In this document: positions 17,485 to 27,772 of the stretch, piece after piece
Layout of the letters: every line of letters starts with the position of its first letter
How positions within the stretch are numbered: position 1 is the stretch's first letter
Source: Agromyces albus
GTDB lineage: Bacteria; Actinomycetota; Actinomycetes; Actinomycetales; Microbacteriaceae
Length of the DNA: 64,000 nucleotides
Reading direction: 5' to 3'
NCBI RefSeq assembly: GCF_004134825.1
Contig: NZ_SDPN01000013.1
Coordinates: 33,297-97,296, forward strand
Notes under the pieces: model-generated
Databases searched by the model: none
What the model was told of the DNA's origin: nothing
The model's input: the letters and a program-made list of their open reading frames with translations, nothing else
Program-made: the position numbers and the translations under genes

Positions 17485-17503
17485 GCCCCGGCGTTGCCGG
17501 GGC
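17485..17503. terminator. Bidirectional terminator hairpin, pth/rnhA
   Basis: gccccggc-gtt-gccggggc, a perfect 8-bp GC stem 5 nt after the pth stop and 9 nt after the rnhA stop. No T tract, as is usual in this group. Confidence 0.6.
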
Positions 17504-17512
17504 GGCATCCGC

Positions 17513-18235
17513 TCAGATGAGGCCGCGTAGGAACTCCTCCGGCGGCACGCCGGCAGCTCGGGCACGTTCGACGAGGCGGGTGTGCTCCTCGGTCGTGAGC
17601 TCGAGGGTCATCGTCAGCCAGTCGGCCGACGGGTCGTCGAACTCGAAGAGCGCCGCGTCGCCGGGGGAGCGGTCGTCGTCGAGCGGCGGTACGACGTCGG
17701 GCGGCGGCACGAGGTCGGTGTCGGGAAGAAGGGGCTCGACCTGCGGCTCGGGCGCAGCGGCATCCGTCGGAGCAGTACCGCCCCACCCCGGACCGGTCGG
17801 GATCTCGAGGCCGCGCTGGTAGGCCTCGGCGACCGCGCGAGCACGGAGGTCGGCCGCTTCGTTCAGCTCATGGCCGATGTGCCCCTTCACCCACTCGAAG
17901 CGGTACCGGCGACCGGCGATCGCCTCGTCGAGCTCGCGCAGGAGGTCGACGTTCATGACGGGCTTGCCGTCGGCCTTGCGCCATCCCTTGCGCTTCCAGC
18001 CGGGCATCCACTTGGTCACCGAGTTGATCACGTACTGGCTGTCGCACTGCACGAGGAGCTCGTCGTCGAGGTGCGCGGTCGCGCGGAAGAGCTCGAGCAC
18101 GGCCTTCAGCTCGCCCTGGTTGTTCGTGGCGTGCTTCCAGCCACCGGCCGCCCAGCGCGACTCGTCGACGAACCAGGCCCAACCGGCCGGGCCCGGGTTG
18201 CCGAGGGCCGATCCATCGGCGGCGGCGATGATCAT
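17513..18235 (-). CDS. rnhA: Ribonuclease HI with C-terminal extension
   Basis: Degrades the RNA strand of RNA-DNA hybrids. The RNase H domain fills residues 1-145 and all catalytic residues are present: Asp7 (AADGS), Glu42 (NNQGELKAV), Asp65 (QCDSQYV), His119 (KGHIGH) and Asp129 (NEAADLRA). The basic handle WKRKGWRKADGKPV is intact. After a Pro/Asp-rich linker (about 160-200) the last 36 residues read as strand-helix-helix (TMTLELTTEEHTRLVERA, then VPPEEFLRGLI), like a ribbon-helix-helix half. Start is ATG 18235 with caggagg; an in-frame ATG lies 12 codons upstream. Confidence 0.9.
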   Translation of the reverse strand: MIIAAADGSALGNPGPAGWAWFVDESRWAAGGWKHATNNQGELKAVLELFRATAHLDDELLVQCDSQYVINSVTKWMPGWKRKGWRKADGKPVMNVDLLRELDEAIAGRRYRFEWVKGHIGHELNEAADLRARAVAEAYQRGLEIPTGPGWGGTAPTDAAAPEPQVEPLLPDTDLVPPPDVVPPLDDDRSPGDAALFEFDDPSADWLTMTLELTTEEHTRLVERARAAGVPPEEFLRGLI

Positions 18236-18289
18236 GTCGGTGGGCCTCCTGGTGTTACGTGCGGCGCCCATCGTATCGGCACGCGCCGA

Positions 18290-18317
18290 CGGTCATCTGT
18301 GCACGGTCATCTGTGCA
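18290..18317. repeat. 14-bp perfect tandem repeat upstream of mfd
   Basis: Two adjacent copies of cggtcatctgtgca between the divergent rnhA and mfd genes, ending 43 bp before the mfd GTG. The same-face spacing of a 14-bp unit could hold a regulator, or be chance. Confidence 0.6.
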
Positions 18318-18348
18318 ACGGCCCGGCCGGAGCGTCGGATGCCGCGCG

Positions 18349-18354
18349 TAGACT
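18349..18354 (+). promoter_or_regulatory. -10 box, leaderless mfd
   Basis: TAGACT, then cgtgcg, then the GTG at 18361. No Shine-Dalgarno is present. Confidence 0.6.
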
Positions 18355-18360
18355 CGTGCG

Positions 18361-21300
18361 GTGACACTCGATGGCTTGCTCACGGCGCTCTCCCGCGCCT
18401 CCACGATCGACGGCGCGCTCGCGCAGGCCACGAGGAACGCCGACTTCTCAGCTCCCGACGGACTCGACGCGCCGCTGCTGGCAGGCCTGCTCCGCCGGCG
18501 TGCCGAGGCGGGGCTGCCGCCGTCGCTGCTCGTGGTCACGGCGACGAGCCGAGAGGGCGAGTCGGTGCGCGCCTCGATCGCGCCCTACCTCGGCGACGCC
18601 GAGATCCTCGAGTTCCCCGCGTGGGAGACGCTGCCGCACGAGCGGCTGAGCCCGAGCGCCGAGACGGTGGGCCGGCGACTCCATGCGCTGCGGCGCATGC
18701 ACGAGTGGCAGCAGGCCGCGTCGCGGCATCCGCTCGTCATCGTCGCCTCGGTCCGGTCCGCATTGCAGCCCCTCGCCGACAACCTGGCCGAACTCGCTCC
18801 CGTCGAACTCGTCGCGGGCGGGCGCGGCTACGACCTCGCCGAGATCTCGTCGAAGCTCGTCGACCTCGCATATTCCCGAGTCGACATGGTGGCCAGGCGC
18901 GGCGAGTTCGCGGTGCGCGGCGGCATCCTCGACGTGTTCCCGCCCACGGCCGACCACCCGGTGCGCGTCGAGTTCTTCGGCGACGAGGTCGAGGAGCTCC
19001 GCTCGTTCTCGGTCGCCGACCAGCGTTCGCTGCCCGAGCCGATCGAGCGGGTCGAGCTCTCACCGAGTCGCGAGCTCCTGCTCACGCCAGCGGTGCGCCA
19101 GCGCGCGCGAGAGATGGTGCACGAGTTCCCGAGCCTCTCCGGGTTGCTCGAGAAGGTCGCCGAGGGCATCCCCGTCGAGGGCATGGAGTCCCTTGCGCCG
19201 GCACTCCTCGACCGGCTCGTGCCGCTCACGCGCTACCTGCCCGAGGGGGCTGCGGTCGCCGTGCTCGCCCCCGAGCGGGTGGCCGGCCGCGCAGTGAGCC
19301 TCGGCGAGACGAACCGTGAGTTCCTGGCCGCCGCGTGGAGCGCCGCGACCGCGGGTGCCGAGGCGCCGATCGATCTCGCCGCGGGCGATTTCCTCACGAT
19401 GCGCGCCTTGCGCGAGGCGGCGCTCTTCAGCGCGCCGGGCGAGCCCGATCCGCGACGCGTGTGGTGGACGTTCAGCGGGTTCGACCTGGGCGACGCGGCC
19501 GAGGTCGTGAGCGGCTCGAGCGGGTCGAGCGCGTCAGGCGCGTCGGGCGGCGGTGCCATCGCGGATGCCTCCTACATCCGCCTCGCCGCGAACGCCGTGC
19601 CGAGCTTCCAGGGCAACGTCGCCGGGGCCGTCGATCACGCCGCAGAGCGTCTCCGCGAAGGGTGGAGCCTCGTCGTGGCATCCGCCGGTCACGGACTGGT
19701 GGAGCGTGCACGCGACGTGCTCGCCGAACAGGGTCTCGCGGCACGCATCGTCGACGAGGTGCCGGCCGTGCTCGAACCCGGCGTCGCGTTCCTCGTGCAG
19801 GCCGACGCGGCGCGCGGCTTCGAGGTGCCCGAGGCCAAGCTCGGCTTGATCGCCGAGGCCGAGTTCTACGGTCGCGCAGCAGGGTACGACGCGCGGCAGG
19901 GCAAGAAGCTCGCGAGCCGGAGGCGCAACGTCGTCGACCCCCTGCAGCTGAAGGCCGGCGACTACGTCGTGCACCAGACCCACGGCATCGGCCGGTTCGT
20001 CGTGATGGTGCAGCGCGAAGTCGCAACCGGCAGTCGGCCCACCGGCCCCAGCCGCACCGCCGGGATCCAGCAGGCACCCACCGCGGTGCGCGAGTACCTC
20101 GTGATCGAGTACGCGCCGTCCAAGCGCGGACAGGCCGGCGACAAGCTCTACGTGCCCACCGACCAGCTCGACCTGCTCAGCCGCTACGTCGGCGGCGAGG
20201 CGCCGTCGCTCTCGAAGATGGGCGGCAGTGACTGGTCGCAGGCGAAGGGCCGAGCCCGCAAGGCCGTGCGCGAGATCGCCGTCGAGCTCGTGAAGCTCTA
20301 TTCGGCGCGCATGGCCGCGAAGGGCCACGCGTTCGGCCCCGACACTCCCTGGCAGCACGAGCTGGAAGAGGCGTTCCCCTACACCGAGACGCCCGACCAG
20401 GTGCAGACGATCGACGAGGTGAAGGCCGACATGGAGCGGCCCATCCCCATGGACCGCCTCCTCGCGGGCGACGTCGGATTCGGCAAGACCGAGGTCGCCG
20501 TGCGGGCCGCCTTCAAGGCCATCCAAGACGGCAAGCAAGTGGCGATGCTCGTGCCGACGACGCTGCTCGTGAAGCAGCACTTCGAGACGTTCACCGAGCG
20601 CTTCGCCGGATTCCCCGTGCACGTGCGGGCACTCTCGCGCTTCCAGACCGACAAGGAGGCACGCGAGACGATCGCCGGGCTCGCCGACGGCACGATCGAC
20701 CTCGTGATCGGCACGCATCGGCTCCTCACCGAGCAGATCAAGTTCAAAGACGTGGGCCTGCTCATCGTCGACGAAGAGCAGCGCTTCGGCGTCGAACACA
20801 AAGACGCGCTGAAGAAGCTGAAGACCAACGTCGACATCCTGGCCATGAGCGCGACGCCGATCCCGCGCACGCTCGAGATGGCCGTCACCGGCATCCGTGA
20901 GATGTCGACCCTCGCGACCCCGCCCGAAGACCGGCATCCGATCCTCACGTTCGTCGGGCCGTATTCCGAGCAGCAGGTCGCCGCGGCGATCCGCCGCGAG
21001 ATGCTGCGCGAGGGCCAGATCTTCTTCGTGCACAACCGTGTGTCGTCGATCAACCGGGTCGCGGCGCAGCTCGCCGAGCTCGTGCCCGAGGCGCGCATCG
21101 CCGTGGCCCACGGCCAGCTCAACGAGCACGTGCTCGAGCAGATCGTCGTCGACTTCTGGGAGCGCAAGTTCGACGTGCTCGTCTCGACGACCATCATCGA
21201 GACCGGCCTCGACATCACCAACGCGAACACGATCATCATCGACCGCGCCGACAAGTACGGGCTCTCGCAGCTGCACCAGTTGCGCGGCCGCGTCGGTCGT

Positions 21301-22059
21301 GGCCGCGAGCGCGCGTACGCGTACTTCCTGTGGGACCCGCAGAAGCCCCTCTCCGAGACCGCGCACGACCGGCTCTCGACCATCGCTGCGAACAACGAGC
21401 TCGGCAGCGGCATCCAGGTGGCGCTGAAAGACCTCGAGATCCGCGGCGCGGGCAACCTCCTCGGAGCCGAGCAGGCCGGGCACATCGCGGGCGTCGGGTT
21501 CGACCTCTACCTGCGCATGATCGGCGAAGCCGTGTCCGCGTTCCGCGGCGACGTCGCCGAAGGGCAGACCGAGCTGCGGCTCGAGCTTCCCGTCGACGCG
21601 CACATCCCCGAGGAATACGTCGACAGTGAGCGGCTCCGGCTCGAGGCGTACCAGAAGCTCTCGGCCGCGAGCGGTCCAGCGGCGAAGGAGGGCCAGATCG
21701 ACGCGGTGCTCGACGAGCTCGTCGACCGCTACGGATCGCCGCCCGACGCCGTCAAGCACCTCATCGCGATCTCGCGGCTTCGCCGGCGGGCGCAGCTCGC
21801 GGGTCTCTCCGAGGTCATCGCAACGGGTTCGAAGCTCCGCATCGCGCCCGCGGCGATCCCCGACTCGCGACGCGTTCGCCTCGAGCGGCTCTACCCGGGT
21901 GCCCGGCACTTCGCGCAGAACGACGTCATCCTCGTGCCGTTCCCGGTGCGAGACGGCGAGCCGCTCGGCGACGGCGAGCTCATCGAGTGGGTCGCCAAGC
22001 TGATCACGGCGATCTTCCCGGTGCCCGAGGTCGCGGTCGACGCATCCGCCACCGCCTGA
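18361..22059 (+). CDS. mfd: Transcription-repair coupling factor
   Basis: Removes RNA polymerase stalled at DNA lesions and recruits UvrA. The N-terminal UvrB-homology module contains RGGILDVFPPTADHPVRVEFFGDEVEELR. The RNA polymerase interaction (CarD-like) domain contains KAGDYVVHQTHGIGRF. The RecG-like translocase has Walker A GDVGFGKTEVA near residue 703, DEEQ box IVDEEQRFGV and SATPIPRTL; motif VI is QLRGRVGRGRERAYAY with the TRG region after it. Length 1232 aa is typical for actinobacteria. Two Gly/Ser-rich inserts are seen (near residues 385-400 and 560-575). GTG start and leaderless promoter, divergent from rnhA. Confidence 0.96.
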   Translation: MTLDGLLTALSRASTIDGALAQATRNADFSAPDGLDAPLLAGLLRRRAEAGLPPSLLVVTATSREGESVRASIAPYLGDAEILEFPAWETLPHERLSPSAETVGRRLHALRRMHEWQQAASRHPLVIVASVRSALQPLADNLAELAPVELVAGGRGYDLAEISSKLVDLAYSRVDMVARRGEFAVRGGILDVFPPTADHPVRVEFFGDEVEELRSFSVADQRSLPEPIERVELSPSRELLLTPAVRQRAREMVHEFPSLSGLLEKVAEGIPVEGMESLAPALLDRLVPLTRYLPEGAAVAVLAPERVAGRAVSLGETNREFLAAAWSAATAGAEAPIDLAAGDFLTMRALREAALFSAPGEPDPRRVWWTFSGFDLGDAAEVVSGSSGSSASGASGGGAIADASYIRLAANAVPSFQGNVAGAVDHAAERLREGWSLVVASAGHGLVERARDVLAEQGLAARIVDEVPAVLEPGVAFLVQADAARGFEVPEAKLGLIAEAEFYGRAAGYDARQGKKLASRRRNVVDPLQLKAGDYVVHQTHGIGRFVVMVQREVATGSRPTGPSRTAGIQQAPTAVREYLVIEYAPSKRGQAGDKLYVPTDQLDLLSRYVGGEAPSLSKMGGSDWSQAKGRARKAVREIAVELVKLYSARMAAKGHAFGPDTPWQHELEEAFPYTETPDQVQTIDEVKADMERPIPMDRLLAGDVGFGKTEVAVRAAFKAIQDGKQVAMLVPTTLLVKQHFETFTERFAGFPVHVRALSRFQTDKEARETIAGLADGTIDLVIGTHRLLTEQIKFKDVGLLIVDEEQRFGVEHKDALKKLKTNVDILAMSATPIPRTLEMAVTGIREMSTLATPPEDRHPILTFVGPYSEQQVAAAIRREMLREGQIFFVHNRVSSINRVAAQLAELVPEARIAVAHGQLNEHVLEQIVVDFWERKFDVLVSTTIIETGLDITNANTIIIDRADKYGLSQLHQLRGRVGRGRERAYAYFLWDPQKPLSETAHDRLSTIAANNELGSGIQVALKDLEIRGAGNLLGAEQAGHIAGVGFDLYLRMIGEAVSAFRGDVAEGQTELRLELPVDAHIPEEYVDSERLRLEAYQKLSAASGPAAKEGQIDAVLDELVDRYGSPPDAVKHLIAISRLRRRAQLAGLSEVIATGSKLRIAPAAIPDSRRVRLERLYPGARHFAQNDVILVPFPVRDGEPLGDGELIEWVAKLITAIFPVPEVAVDASATA

Positions 22060-22086
22060 CGGCCCGGCCGAGCGCCCGACCAGTCG

Positions 22087-23589
22087 CTAGACCAGGAAGT
22101 TCATCGCGAGCAATCCCGTCGTCGTCATCGTGATCGTGTACGGCAGGGCCATCCAGAGCATCTGCACGTAGCCGAGCCGGATGAGCGGCGCGAGTGCCGA
22201 GGTGAGGAGGAACAGGAAGGCGGCCTGACCGTTCGGCGTCGCGATGCTCGGCACATTCGTGCCCGCGTTCACGGCGATCGCGAGCGCCTCGAACTGCTCG
22301 CGATCGATCGTGCCGGCGTTGAAGGCGTTCGCGACTTCGGTGATGTACACGGTCGCGACGAAGACGTTGTCGCTGATGGCCGAGAGCACGCCCGAGGCGA
22401 TGAAAAGCCACGTGAGTTGCTGCGGCCCGTCTTGCGCGAGCACGAGATCGATGACCGGCGTGAACAGGCCCTGGTCGTTGATCACGGCGACGATCGCGAA
22501 GAACGTCACGAGCAGCGCCGTGAACGGCAGCGCCTCCCCGAAGGCGTGCCCGAGCGAGTGCTCGTGGATGACGCCGTTGAACGACGTCGCGATGACGATC
22601 ACCATGAGACCGATGAGTCCGACCTCCGCGAGGTGAAGCGCGAGCGCTGCGACGAGCGCGACCGCGGTGAAGGCCTGGACCGTGAGCCGGGCGCGGCGAC
22701 GGGGGCCGCTCTTGGCCGCCTCCGCACGCTCCCACCGCTCCATGACCTCGCGCACCGAGGCGGGCAACTCGGCGCCGTAGCCGAACCAGCGGGTCTTCTC
22801 GAGGACGACGGTCGTGAGGAGTCCGACGATCAGGACGGGAATCGAGACCGGCAGCATCTGCAGCAGGAACTCGACAAAGCCCCATCCGACGAGCTCGCCG
22901 ATGAGGAGGTTCTGCGGCTCGCCCACGAGCGTCGCGAGTCCGCCGAGCGCGGTGCCGACCGCTGCGTGCATCATGATGTTGCGCAGGAAGTGGCGGAAGC
23001 GATCGAGGTCGCCCCGCATCGGGTCGTTCACGAGTTCGTCGTCCTCGTGATCGTGGTCGTCGTCGACGGCACGATTCGACGCGAAGCGGTGGTAGACCGC
23101 GTAGAGCCCGGTCGCGACCGCGATGATGACCGCGACAACGGTCAGCGCATCGAGGAACGCCGAGAGCAGCGCCGCGACACCCGTGAAGGTGAGCGAGAGC
23201 AAGAGCTTGGAGCGCACTGCGACGAGCAGCTTGGTGAACACCACCAGCAGCAGCTCCCGCATGAAGTAGATGCCCGCGACCATGAACATCAGCAGCAGGA
23301 TGACCGCGAAGTTCGCCTGTGTCTCGTGGTACACGCTCTCGGGGCTCGTCATGCCGATGACGACGGCCTCGATCGCGATGAGGCCGCCGGGCTGGAGCGG
23401 GTAGCACTTGAGCGCCATGGCGAGCGTGAAGATGAACTCGGCGACGAAGATCCAGCCGGTGGCGAAGGGCCCGAGCGCGAGGAGGAAGAGCGGATTCAGC
23501 GCCAGGAACGCGACGATCGTCATCTTGTACCAGCGGGGCGCGTCACCGAGGAAGTTGCGCGCCAGGGCGATCGAGTACTCGCGAACCAT
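22087..23589 (-). CDS. nhaB: NhaB-type Na+/H+ antiporter
   Basis: An integral membrane exchanger that exports Na+ in return for protons. The match to enterobacterial NhaB, recalled from memory, runs the full length: [12 protein letters not shown] at the start, [82 protein letters not shown]-like ([13 protein letters not shown]) and [20 protein letters not shown]. About 12 helices are predicted, with a His/Asp/Glu-rich cytoplasmic loop near residue 180. It ends about 15-20 residues earlier than the E. coli protein. caggggt precedes the ATG. NhaB is mostly a Gammaproteobacterial family, so its presence here is notable. Confidence 0.9.
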   Translation of the reverse strand: MVREYSIALARNFLGDAPRWYKMTIVAFLALNPLFLLALGPFATGWIFVAEFIFTLAMALKCYPLQPGGLIAIEAVVIGMTSPESVYHETQANFAVILLLMFMVAGIYFMRELLLVVFTKLLVAVRSKLLLSLTFTGVAALLSAFLDALTVVAVIIAVATGLYAVYHRFASNRAVDDDHDHEDDELVNDPMRGDLDRFRHFLRNIMMHAAVGTALGGLATLVGEPQNLLIGELVGWGFVEFLLQMLPVSIPVLIVGLLTTVVLEKTRWFGYGAELPASVREVMERWERAEAAKSGPRRRARLTVQAFTAVALVAALALHLAEVGLIGLMVIVIATSFNGVIHEHSLGHAFGEALPFTALLVTFFAIVAVINDQGLFTPVIDLVLAQDGPQQLTWLFIASGVLSAISDNVFVATVYITEVANAFNAGTIDREQFEALAIAVNAGTNVPSIATPNGQAAFLFLLTSALAPLIRLGYVQMLWMALPYTITMTTTGLLAMNFLV

Positions 23590-23767
23590 GTAGACCCCTG
23601 TTCGGCGACGCCCGTCGATGGCGGTGCGGCGCGGGAAGACGTGATGACGACGGTCTCCCGCCGGCCGACCAGACTTCCCGGCACTCCGCGTCCGATCCTA
23701 TCGGGCGGGCGGCATCGAGCGCCTACCATTGCTGCGAGGGCGGGGCTCCGCCCGGACGGGAGCGATC

Positions 23768-24478
23768 GTGGGCGACATCCGACCAGGGAGCACGGCGGAA
23801 TCCACCGCGCGCGCGACCACGCACCTCGACGAGCTCATCGACACCGTCGCGCTGCTTCGCGCACCGGGCGGCTGCCCGTGGGACGCCGACCAGACGCACG
23901 CCTCGCTCGTGCAGTACCTCGTCGAGGAGAGCTGGGAGCTCATCGACGCCATCGAGTCGGGCGACCGCGACGAGATGATCGAGGAGCTCGGCGACGTGCT
24001 CTACCAAGTGCTCTTCCACGCTGACATCGCCGCGCACACCGATGGCGAGCGCTTCGACATCCACGACGTCGCGGCGCACATGACCGCGAAGATGGTGTCG
24101 CGGCATCCGCACGTCTTCGGCGGCGACCGCACGGCCGAGACCGCGGCCGACGTCGTCTCGTTCTGGGACGAGCTGAAAGCCGACGAGAAGCCGCATCGCA
24201 CGAGCGTGCTCGACGGCATCCCGCGCGGCATGCCGGCGCTCGCGCTCGCGCAGAAGGTGCTCGGCAAGGCCGAGAAGGTCGGCGTGACGGATGTCGCATC
24301 CGGGGCGGCATCCGATGTCCCGGTGTTCGCCGACGAGGCTGAACTCGGTGCCGCGCTCCTCGCGACCGTCGCGGCTGCACGTGCCGGCGGACTCGACGCC
24401 GAACGGGCGCTCCGGCACGCCGTGCGCGCCCTCGAAGACGACGTGCGCGCTGCGGAGCAGCAGGGCGCCGCGGGGTAG
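23768..24478 (+). CDS. mazG: Nucleoside triphosphate pyrophosphohydrolase MazG
   Basis: Hydrolyses (d)NTPs to monophosphates, cleaning the pool of damaged nucleotides or lowering ppGpp. The all-alpha MazG domain has RAPGGCPWDADQTHASL, then the metal-binding EExxE (VEESWELIDAIE) and ExxD (EELGDVLYQVLFHA) motifs. A second half-domain follows (FWDELKADEK, IPRGMPALALAQKVLGKA), with a weaker C-terminal part. I choose GTG 23768, preceded by ggacggga and a TACCAT -10 box at 23723-23728; an in-frame TTG 39 nt upstream is less likely. 236 aa. Confidence 0.9.
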   Translation: MGDIRPGSTAESTARATTHLDELIDTVALLRAPGGCPWDADQTHASLVQYLVEESWELIDAIESGDRDEMIEELGDVLYQVLFHADIAAHTDGERFDIHDVAAHMTAKMVSRHPHVFGGDRTAETAADVVSFWDELKADEKPHRTSVLDGIPRGMPALALAQKVLGKAEKVGVTDVASGAASDVPVFADEAELGAALLATVAAARAGGLDAERALRHAVRALEDDVRAAEQQGAAG

Positions 24479-24485
24479 CGGCGCT

Positions 24486-24506
24486 CGCCGCCCGGCTTCG
24501 GCGGCG
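24486..24506 (+). terminator. Hairpin after mazG
   Basis: cgccgcc-cggcttc-ggcggcg, a 7-bp GC stem 7 nt after the mazG stop. Confidence 0.45.
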
Positions 24507-24536
24507 GGTCGGATCGCGGATGCCGCGCCGTCGGCG

Positions 24537-24542
24537 TAGCGT
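24537..24542 (+). promoter_or_regulatory. -10 box, leaderless NTF2-like gene
   Basis: TAGCGT then 7 nt and the ATG at 24550; the G-rich ctggggc between may instead act as a poor ribosome site. Confidence 0.5.
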
Positions 24543-24549
24543 CTGGGGC

Positions 24550-24990
24550 ATGGGCATCGAGGAGCAGCGCCTCTCCGAGTTCTTCGACCGCTACGCCGAG
24601 GCGTTGCGTGCCTTCGACGCGGAGGCGACGGCGAGGCTCTGGGGACTGCCGGGCATGCTCATCACCGACGACTTCGCGGGCGCCCTCGAGAGCCGAGCCG
24701 ACCTCGCCGATGCGCTCGCCTCGTCGTATCCGCTCTACCGCCGGCTCGGGCTCGACTCGGCCGTGCCGGAGATCCGCGCGATCAGCGCCCTCACCGATCG
24801 CATCTCCACGGTGCGGTTGCGCTGGAGCTACCTCGACGACGCCGACGAGCTCATCGTGACGAGCGACTACGAGTACCTCGTGCGCGACGACGCCGACGGC
24901 CTGCACATCTACCTCGCGGTCGGCATCGACGAGATGGACGCGCTTCGCCGGGCAGCCGTCGCGCGCGACGTCGACCTCGACCTGGGGTGA
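24550..24990 (+). CDS. NTF2/SnoaL-like small protein, 146 aa
   Basis: A probable cone-shaped alpha+beta (NTF2-like) protein. The N-terminal helix FFDRYAEALRAFDAEATARLWGLPGMLI is typical of the fold and resembles the DUF6841 group (recalled from family knowledge, not searched). The later strands RISTVRLRWSYLDDADELIVTSDYEYLVRDD and LHIYLAVGIDE complete the sheet. No catalytic residues can be assigned. It is soluble, with no signal. hisS starts 36 nt downstream but has its own promoter-like sequence. Confidence 0.6.
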   Translation: MGIEEQRLSEFFDRYAEALRAFDAEATARLWGLPGMLITDDFAGALESRADLADALASSYPLYRRLGLDSAVPEIRAISALTDRISTVRLRWSYLDDADELIVTSDYEYLVRDDADGLHIYLAVGIDEMDALRRAAVARDVDLDLG

Positions 24991-25026
24991 GCAGTCACAG
25001 CTCGTGCCGCTGACAGAATGGACGGC

Positions 25027-26313
25027 ATGGCCGCCTCCGTCACCCCACCGCGTGGAATGCGCGACTTCCTCCCGGCCGAGAAGGCCGTGCGCGAGCACGC
25101 CCTCGGCGTCATCCGCGACGTCTATGCCGCACACGGCTTCGACGAGATCGAGACGCCCGTCATGGAGGATTCGTCGCGACTGCACGCGGGGCTCGGCGGC
25201 GACAACGAGAAGCTCGCCTTCGCGGTCATGAGGCGCGGGCTCACGGCCGAAGACCTCGAGCGCGCCGCTGAGGGCGTCGACGCACTCTCGCTCGCCGACC
25301 TCGGCTTGCGCTACGACCTCACCGTGCCGCTCGCGCGCTTCTACGCCACGCACCGCGCGGCGCTCCCGCCCGTGTTCCGCTCGATCCAGATCGCACCGGT
25401 CTGGCGTGCCGAACGCCCGCAGAAGGGCCGCTACCGGCAGTTCGTGCAGTGCGACATCGACATCATCGGCGAGGCCGGCCACCTTGCCGAGCTCGAGCTC
25501 CTCACGGCGACGGTCGCGACGCTCGATGCCCTGGGTCTCGGCGGTTGTGTCATCCGCTTGAACGACCGTCGCATCCTCGCCGGCATCCTCGACTCGTGGG
25601 CCGTGCCCCCCGAGGTGCGCGAGCGCGCCCTCATCACGATCGACAAGCTCGACAAGATCGGCCCCGCGGGCGTCGCCGCCGAACTGCGCGAGCTCGGTGT
25701 CGAGCCGACGGATGCCTCGACGGGGCTCAGCACCGACGTCGCCGCCGAGCTCGAAGCGCTCGCGAACGCCGACTGGCACCTCGCCGACGGCATCGTGCCG
25801 CCCCCGGCCTGGCTCGACCTCGACGCCTTCGCTGCTCTGCGGGAGCTCCGCGACGCCCTCCCCGACGCGGCGATCGAGTTCGACCCCACGCTCGTTCGCG
25901 GCATGGGCTACTACACGGGCACGATCTTCGAGGTCGCCCACCCCAACCTCGACTACTCGCTCGGCGGCGGCGGCCGCTACGACGGCATGATCGGACGATT
26001 CCTCGGTCAGGATGTGCCCGCGTGCGGCTTCTCCATCGGCTTCGAGCGCATCGTCGACCTGCTCGAGATGCGCCACGACGCCAAGCCTCGCGCGGTCGTG
26101 CTCGTGTACGACGCCGAGACCCCGCCCGCGACGCTCCTCGCCGTGAAGGGCGAGCTCGTGGCATCCGGAACCCGCGTGCGCCTCGAACGCCGCACGAAGA
26201 ACCTGCGCGCCCTGCTCGACCGCGTGACGGCCGACGGATTCGACGCCTTCGCGCCGATCACGGCCGAGACGACGGATGCCGCGTCGCTCGCGTTCCGCGA
26301 CCTCGGCGTCTGA
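25027..26313 (+). CDS. hisS: Histidine-tRNA ligase
   Basis: Charges tRNA-His. Class II motifs are present: RGMRDFLPAEK and IETPVMED (motif 1), RYDLTVPLARF, then motif 2 in APVWRAERPQKGRYRQFVQCDIDIIG. The histidine-specific loops are RGMGYYTGTIFE and GGGGRYDGM, and motif 3 is CGFSIGFERI. A C-terminal anticodon-binding domain (AVVLVYDAE onward, about 90 residues) separates it from HisZ. 428 aa. ATG 25027 is chosen because an extended -10-like TGACAGAAT places transcription start at it; an in-frame ATG three codons upstream is the alternative. Confidence 0.93.
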   Translation: MAASVTPPRGMRDFLPAEKAVREHALGVIRDVYAAHGFDEIETPVMEDSSRLHAGLGGDNEKLAFAVMRRGLTAEDLERAAEGVDALSLADLGLRYDLTVPLARFYATHRAALPPVFRSIQIAPVWRAERPQKGRYRQFVQCDIDIIGEAGHLAELELLTATVATLDALGLGGCVIRLNDRRILAGILDSWAVPPEVRERALITIDKLDKIGPAGVAAELRELGVEPTDASTGLSTDVAAELEALANADWHLADGIVPPPAWLDLDAFAALRELRDALPDAAIEFDPTLVRGMGYYTGTIFEVAHPNLDYSLGGGGRYDGMIGRFLGQDVPACGFSIGFERIVDLLEMRHDAKPRAVVLVYDAETPPATLLAVKGELVASGTRVRLERRTKNLRALLDRVTADGFDAFAPITAETTDAASLAFRDLGV

Positions 26314-26360
26314 CCACCTGCTCGATCGGAGGGCGGCACGCAGCGGCATCCGCGTCGTCC

Positions 26361-26366
26361 TAGACT
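26361..26366 (+). promoter_or_regulatory. -10 box for eno
   Basis: TAGACT, giving a leader of about 53 nt before the eno GTG, which has its own Shine-Dalgarno. Confidence 0.5.
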
Positions 26367-26368
26367 GA

Positions 26369-27706
<1,338 letters not shown>

Positions 27707-27712
27707 GCAGGT

Positions 27713-27746
27713 GCATCGGGGGTGGCCGTGAGGCCACCCCCGATGC
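27713..27746 (+). terminator. Strong terminator hairpin after eno
   Basis: A perfect 15-bp stem around a gtga tetraloop (gcatcgggggtggcc and its complement), 6 nt after the eno stop. There is no T tract. It separates eno from the divIC group. Confidence 0.8.
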
Positions 27747-27772
27747 CACTCCCGGGTCGGTGAGGAGGGGCG

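Noticed and set aside
18241..18360. An SOS (LexA) box or RecA-independent damage promoter before mfd
   Set aside because: No tcgaac...gttcga-like palindrome and no ttgtc(a/g)gtg element at the right distance from the TAGACT box.
25027..26313. HisZ (regulatory subunit of histidine biosynthesis) instead of HisS
   Set aside because: The protein has an intact class II catalytic site and a C-terminal anticodon-binding domain, which HisZ lacks.
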